Assembly: GCA_945787435.1 (NCBI GenBank)
Contig: CALZHX010000056.1
Span: 1 to 6,543, forward strand
DNA length: 6,543 nt
Reading direction: 5' to 3'
DNA from: an uncultured Woeseiaceae bacterium
GTDB lineage: Bacteria > Pseudomonadota > Gammaproteobacteria > Steroidobacterales > Woeseiaceae
Positions 6,002 to 6,543 of the stretch are shown piece after piece. The notes beneath the pieces were generated by a model. The model made no database searches. It saw only the letters and a program-made list of their open reading frames with translations, and was not told the origin of the DNA. How positions within the stretch are numbered: position 1 is the first letter of the stretch; every line of letters begins with the position of its first letter. The position numbers and the translations under genes are program-made.

Positions 6002-6067
6002 ATGAAAACTAAATTATTGGATATTAAACGATTTCGAATTATTAAATTAAAATTGAAAAGGAACTAA
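6002..6067 (+). CDS. Possible 21-residue basic leader peptide, or relic of a paralog start
   Basis: The ATG at 6002 has a strong ribosome binding site at normal spacing and opens a 21-codon frame ending in TAA at 6065-6067, 2 nt before the gene 5 start. The peptide begins MKTKLLDIKRF and has nine Lys/Arg residues with none acidic except one Asp. The gene 5 ribosome binding site is embedded in its last codons, so ribosomes finishing it would be placed to start gene 5 (translational coupling). Alternatively it is the leftover 5' end of another array gene: MKTK resembles the MKMK and MKNK starts of genes 2 and 4, but no hydrophobic signal core follows. I do not recognise the peptide. Expression is unproven. 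Confidence 0.4.
   Translation: MKTKLLDIKRFRIIKLKLKRN
6058..6062 (+). promoter_or_regulatory. Ribosome binding site of gene 5
   Basis: AAGGA lies 7 nt before the ATG at 6070 and inside the final codons of the 21-codon ORF. This arrangement supports 6070 as the start and suggests translational coupling. Confidence 0.7.
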
Positions 6068-6069
6068 TT

Positions 6070-6543
6070 ATGATTAACGTAAGTAAAAGCCTTATTGCTG
6101 CTAGTTTAACTCTGGCACTGATGGGTGTTAGCTCAACTGCTGTTAAAGCCAATGACTATGTCCCTAAATACAAAGCTGACGTTAGCCCTGAGATGTTAAC
6201 CCCAGATTCAGTAATGACAAAATACGCGGGCGAATTAACTTTTAAAGATGGTTTTCCAACGGATGAAACGTTCATTAAAGCGAATGACTTTATGGATACT
6301 GCTAGAGCTTTTACGTTATTTGGATCAGCTGTACCAACAGTAGCCATGCATGCCATGTTAAAAGGTCATCGTGATATAGGCGTTATACCCAATAAAACGG
6401 TTGCCCTTACTGAGCAATTAATCGACGCAAGATCATTGTGGTTAACACCTAATACAACGACTCCTTATGCTCATGCAGAAATCAATGTAAAAAATGGACC
6501 TGTTGTGATTGAAGTGGGTTCACCGGTAATTTCAATTTTAGAC
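6070..6543 (+). CDS. Secreted DUF1254 family protein, type B, 3' end outside window (gene 5)
   Basis: Partial gene; 158 codons are visible and open to the window edge. Residues 1-27 form a signal peptide: MINVSKS, core LIAASLTLALMGVSS, cleavage after VKA and before NDY. The mature part has GELTFKDGFPTDET, equivalent to G-x-L-x-F-x-G-G-x-Y-P-T-x-E-T in genes 2 and 4. The beginning of DUF1254 follows: VPTVAMHAMLKGHRDIG, LWLTPNTTTPYAH (about 123-135), then NGPVVIEVG. The T-T-P-Y-x-H motif is shared with gene 3, while the long N-terminal segment resembles type A, so it is intermediate. The DUF1214 half must lie downstream and is not seen. It is AT-rich (three hand-counted 60-base lines gave 33-42% GC) and prefers A/T third positions, unlike gene 4 next door. 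Confidence 0.88.
   Translation, partial: MINVSKSLIAASLTLALMGVSSTAVKANDYVPKYKADVSPEMLTPDSVMTKYAGELTFKDGFPTDETFIKANDFMDTARAFTLFGSAVPTVAMHAMLKGHRDIGVIPNKTVALTEQLIDARSLWLTPNTTTPYAHAEINVKNGPVVIEVGSPVISILD

Noticed and set aside
6017..6045. Possible sigma70 promoter before gene 5: TTGGAT, 17-nt spacer, TATTAA.
   Set aside because: Only 3 of 6 and 4 of 6 consensus matches, in a very AT-rich stretch where such matches arise easily, and it lies inside the 21-codon ORF.

Overview
The window is a run of co-directional (+ strand) genes that all encode one protein family: exported two-domain proteins with an N-terminal DUF1254 domain and a C-terminal DUF1214 domain (COG5361-like). Gene 1 (1-953) lacks its 5' end and gene 5 (6070-6543) lacks its 3' end, so the array extends beyond the window on both sides. 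Genes 2 (1033-2586), 3 (2754-4193) and 4 (4286-5836) are complete. All four visible N-termini carry a Sec-type signal peptide ending in an A-x-A-like site, so the products are probably periplasmic or secreted. The organism looks like a Gram-negative bacterium; a marine or environmental proteobacterium is a guess from where such arrays occur, and no lineage marker is present.

Layout: gene 1 end / 79 nt with an imperfect hairpin / gene 2 / 167 nt with a repeat-hairpin and a decayed gene end / gene 3 / 92 nt with the same repeat and a perfect 11-bp hairpin / gene 4 / 165 nt with a second decayed gene end and another hairpin / a 21-codon basic ORF / gene 5. No convincing promoter or rho-independent terminator was found between genes, so a single transcript is plausible. 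The hairpins lack downstream T runs and look like intercistronic processing, stability or leader elements.

The paralogs fall into two visible types. Type A (genes 2 and 4, and by similarity gene 1) has N-T/V-D-S-I-Y in DUF1254 and shares a long N-terminal segment (IFELGA, KQTSK, APAKIKT). Type B (genes 3 and 5) has T-T-P-Y-x-H at the same place; gene 3 also lacks about 40 residues of the N-terminal segment.

The most interesting signal lies in the spacers. Two of them (2651-2713 and 5869-5931) still encode the family's C-terminal tail (W-F-D-K and I-E-L motifs) followed by an in-frame stop, but have no gene body. They look like scars of two lost paralogs, so the array probably was once longer and evolves by duplication and deletion. 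A 28-bp direct repeat with a hairpin in the spacers after genes 2 and 3, repeated in-frame start codons in genes 3 and 4, and sharply different base composition between genes 4 and 5 fit the same picture. The biochemical role of the family is not known to me, and none is claimed.
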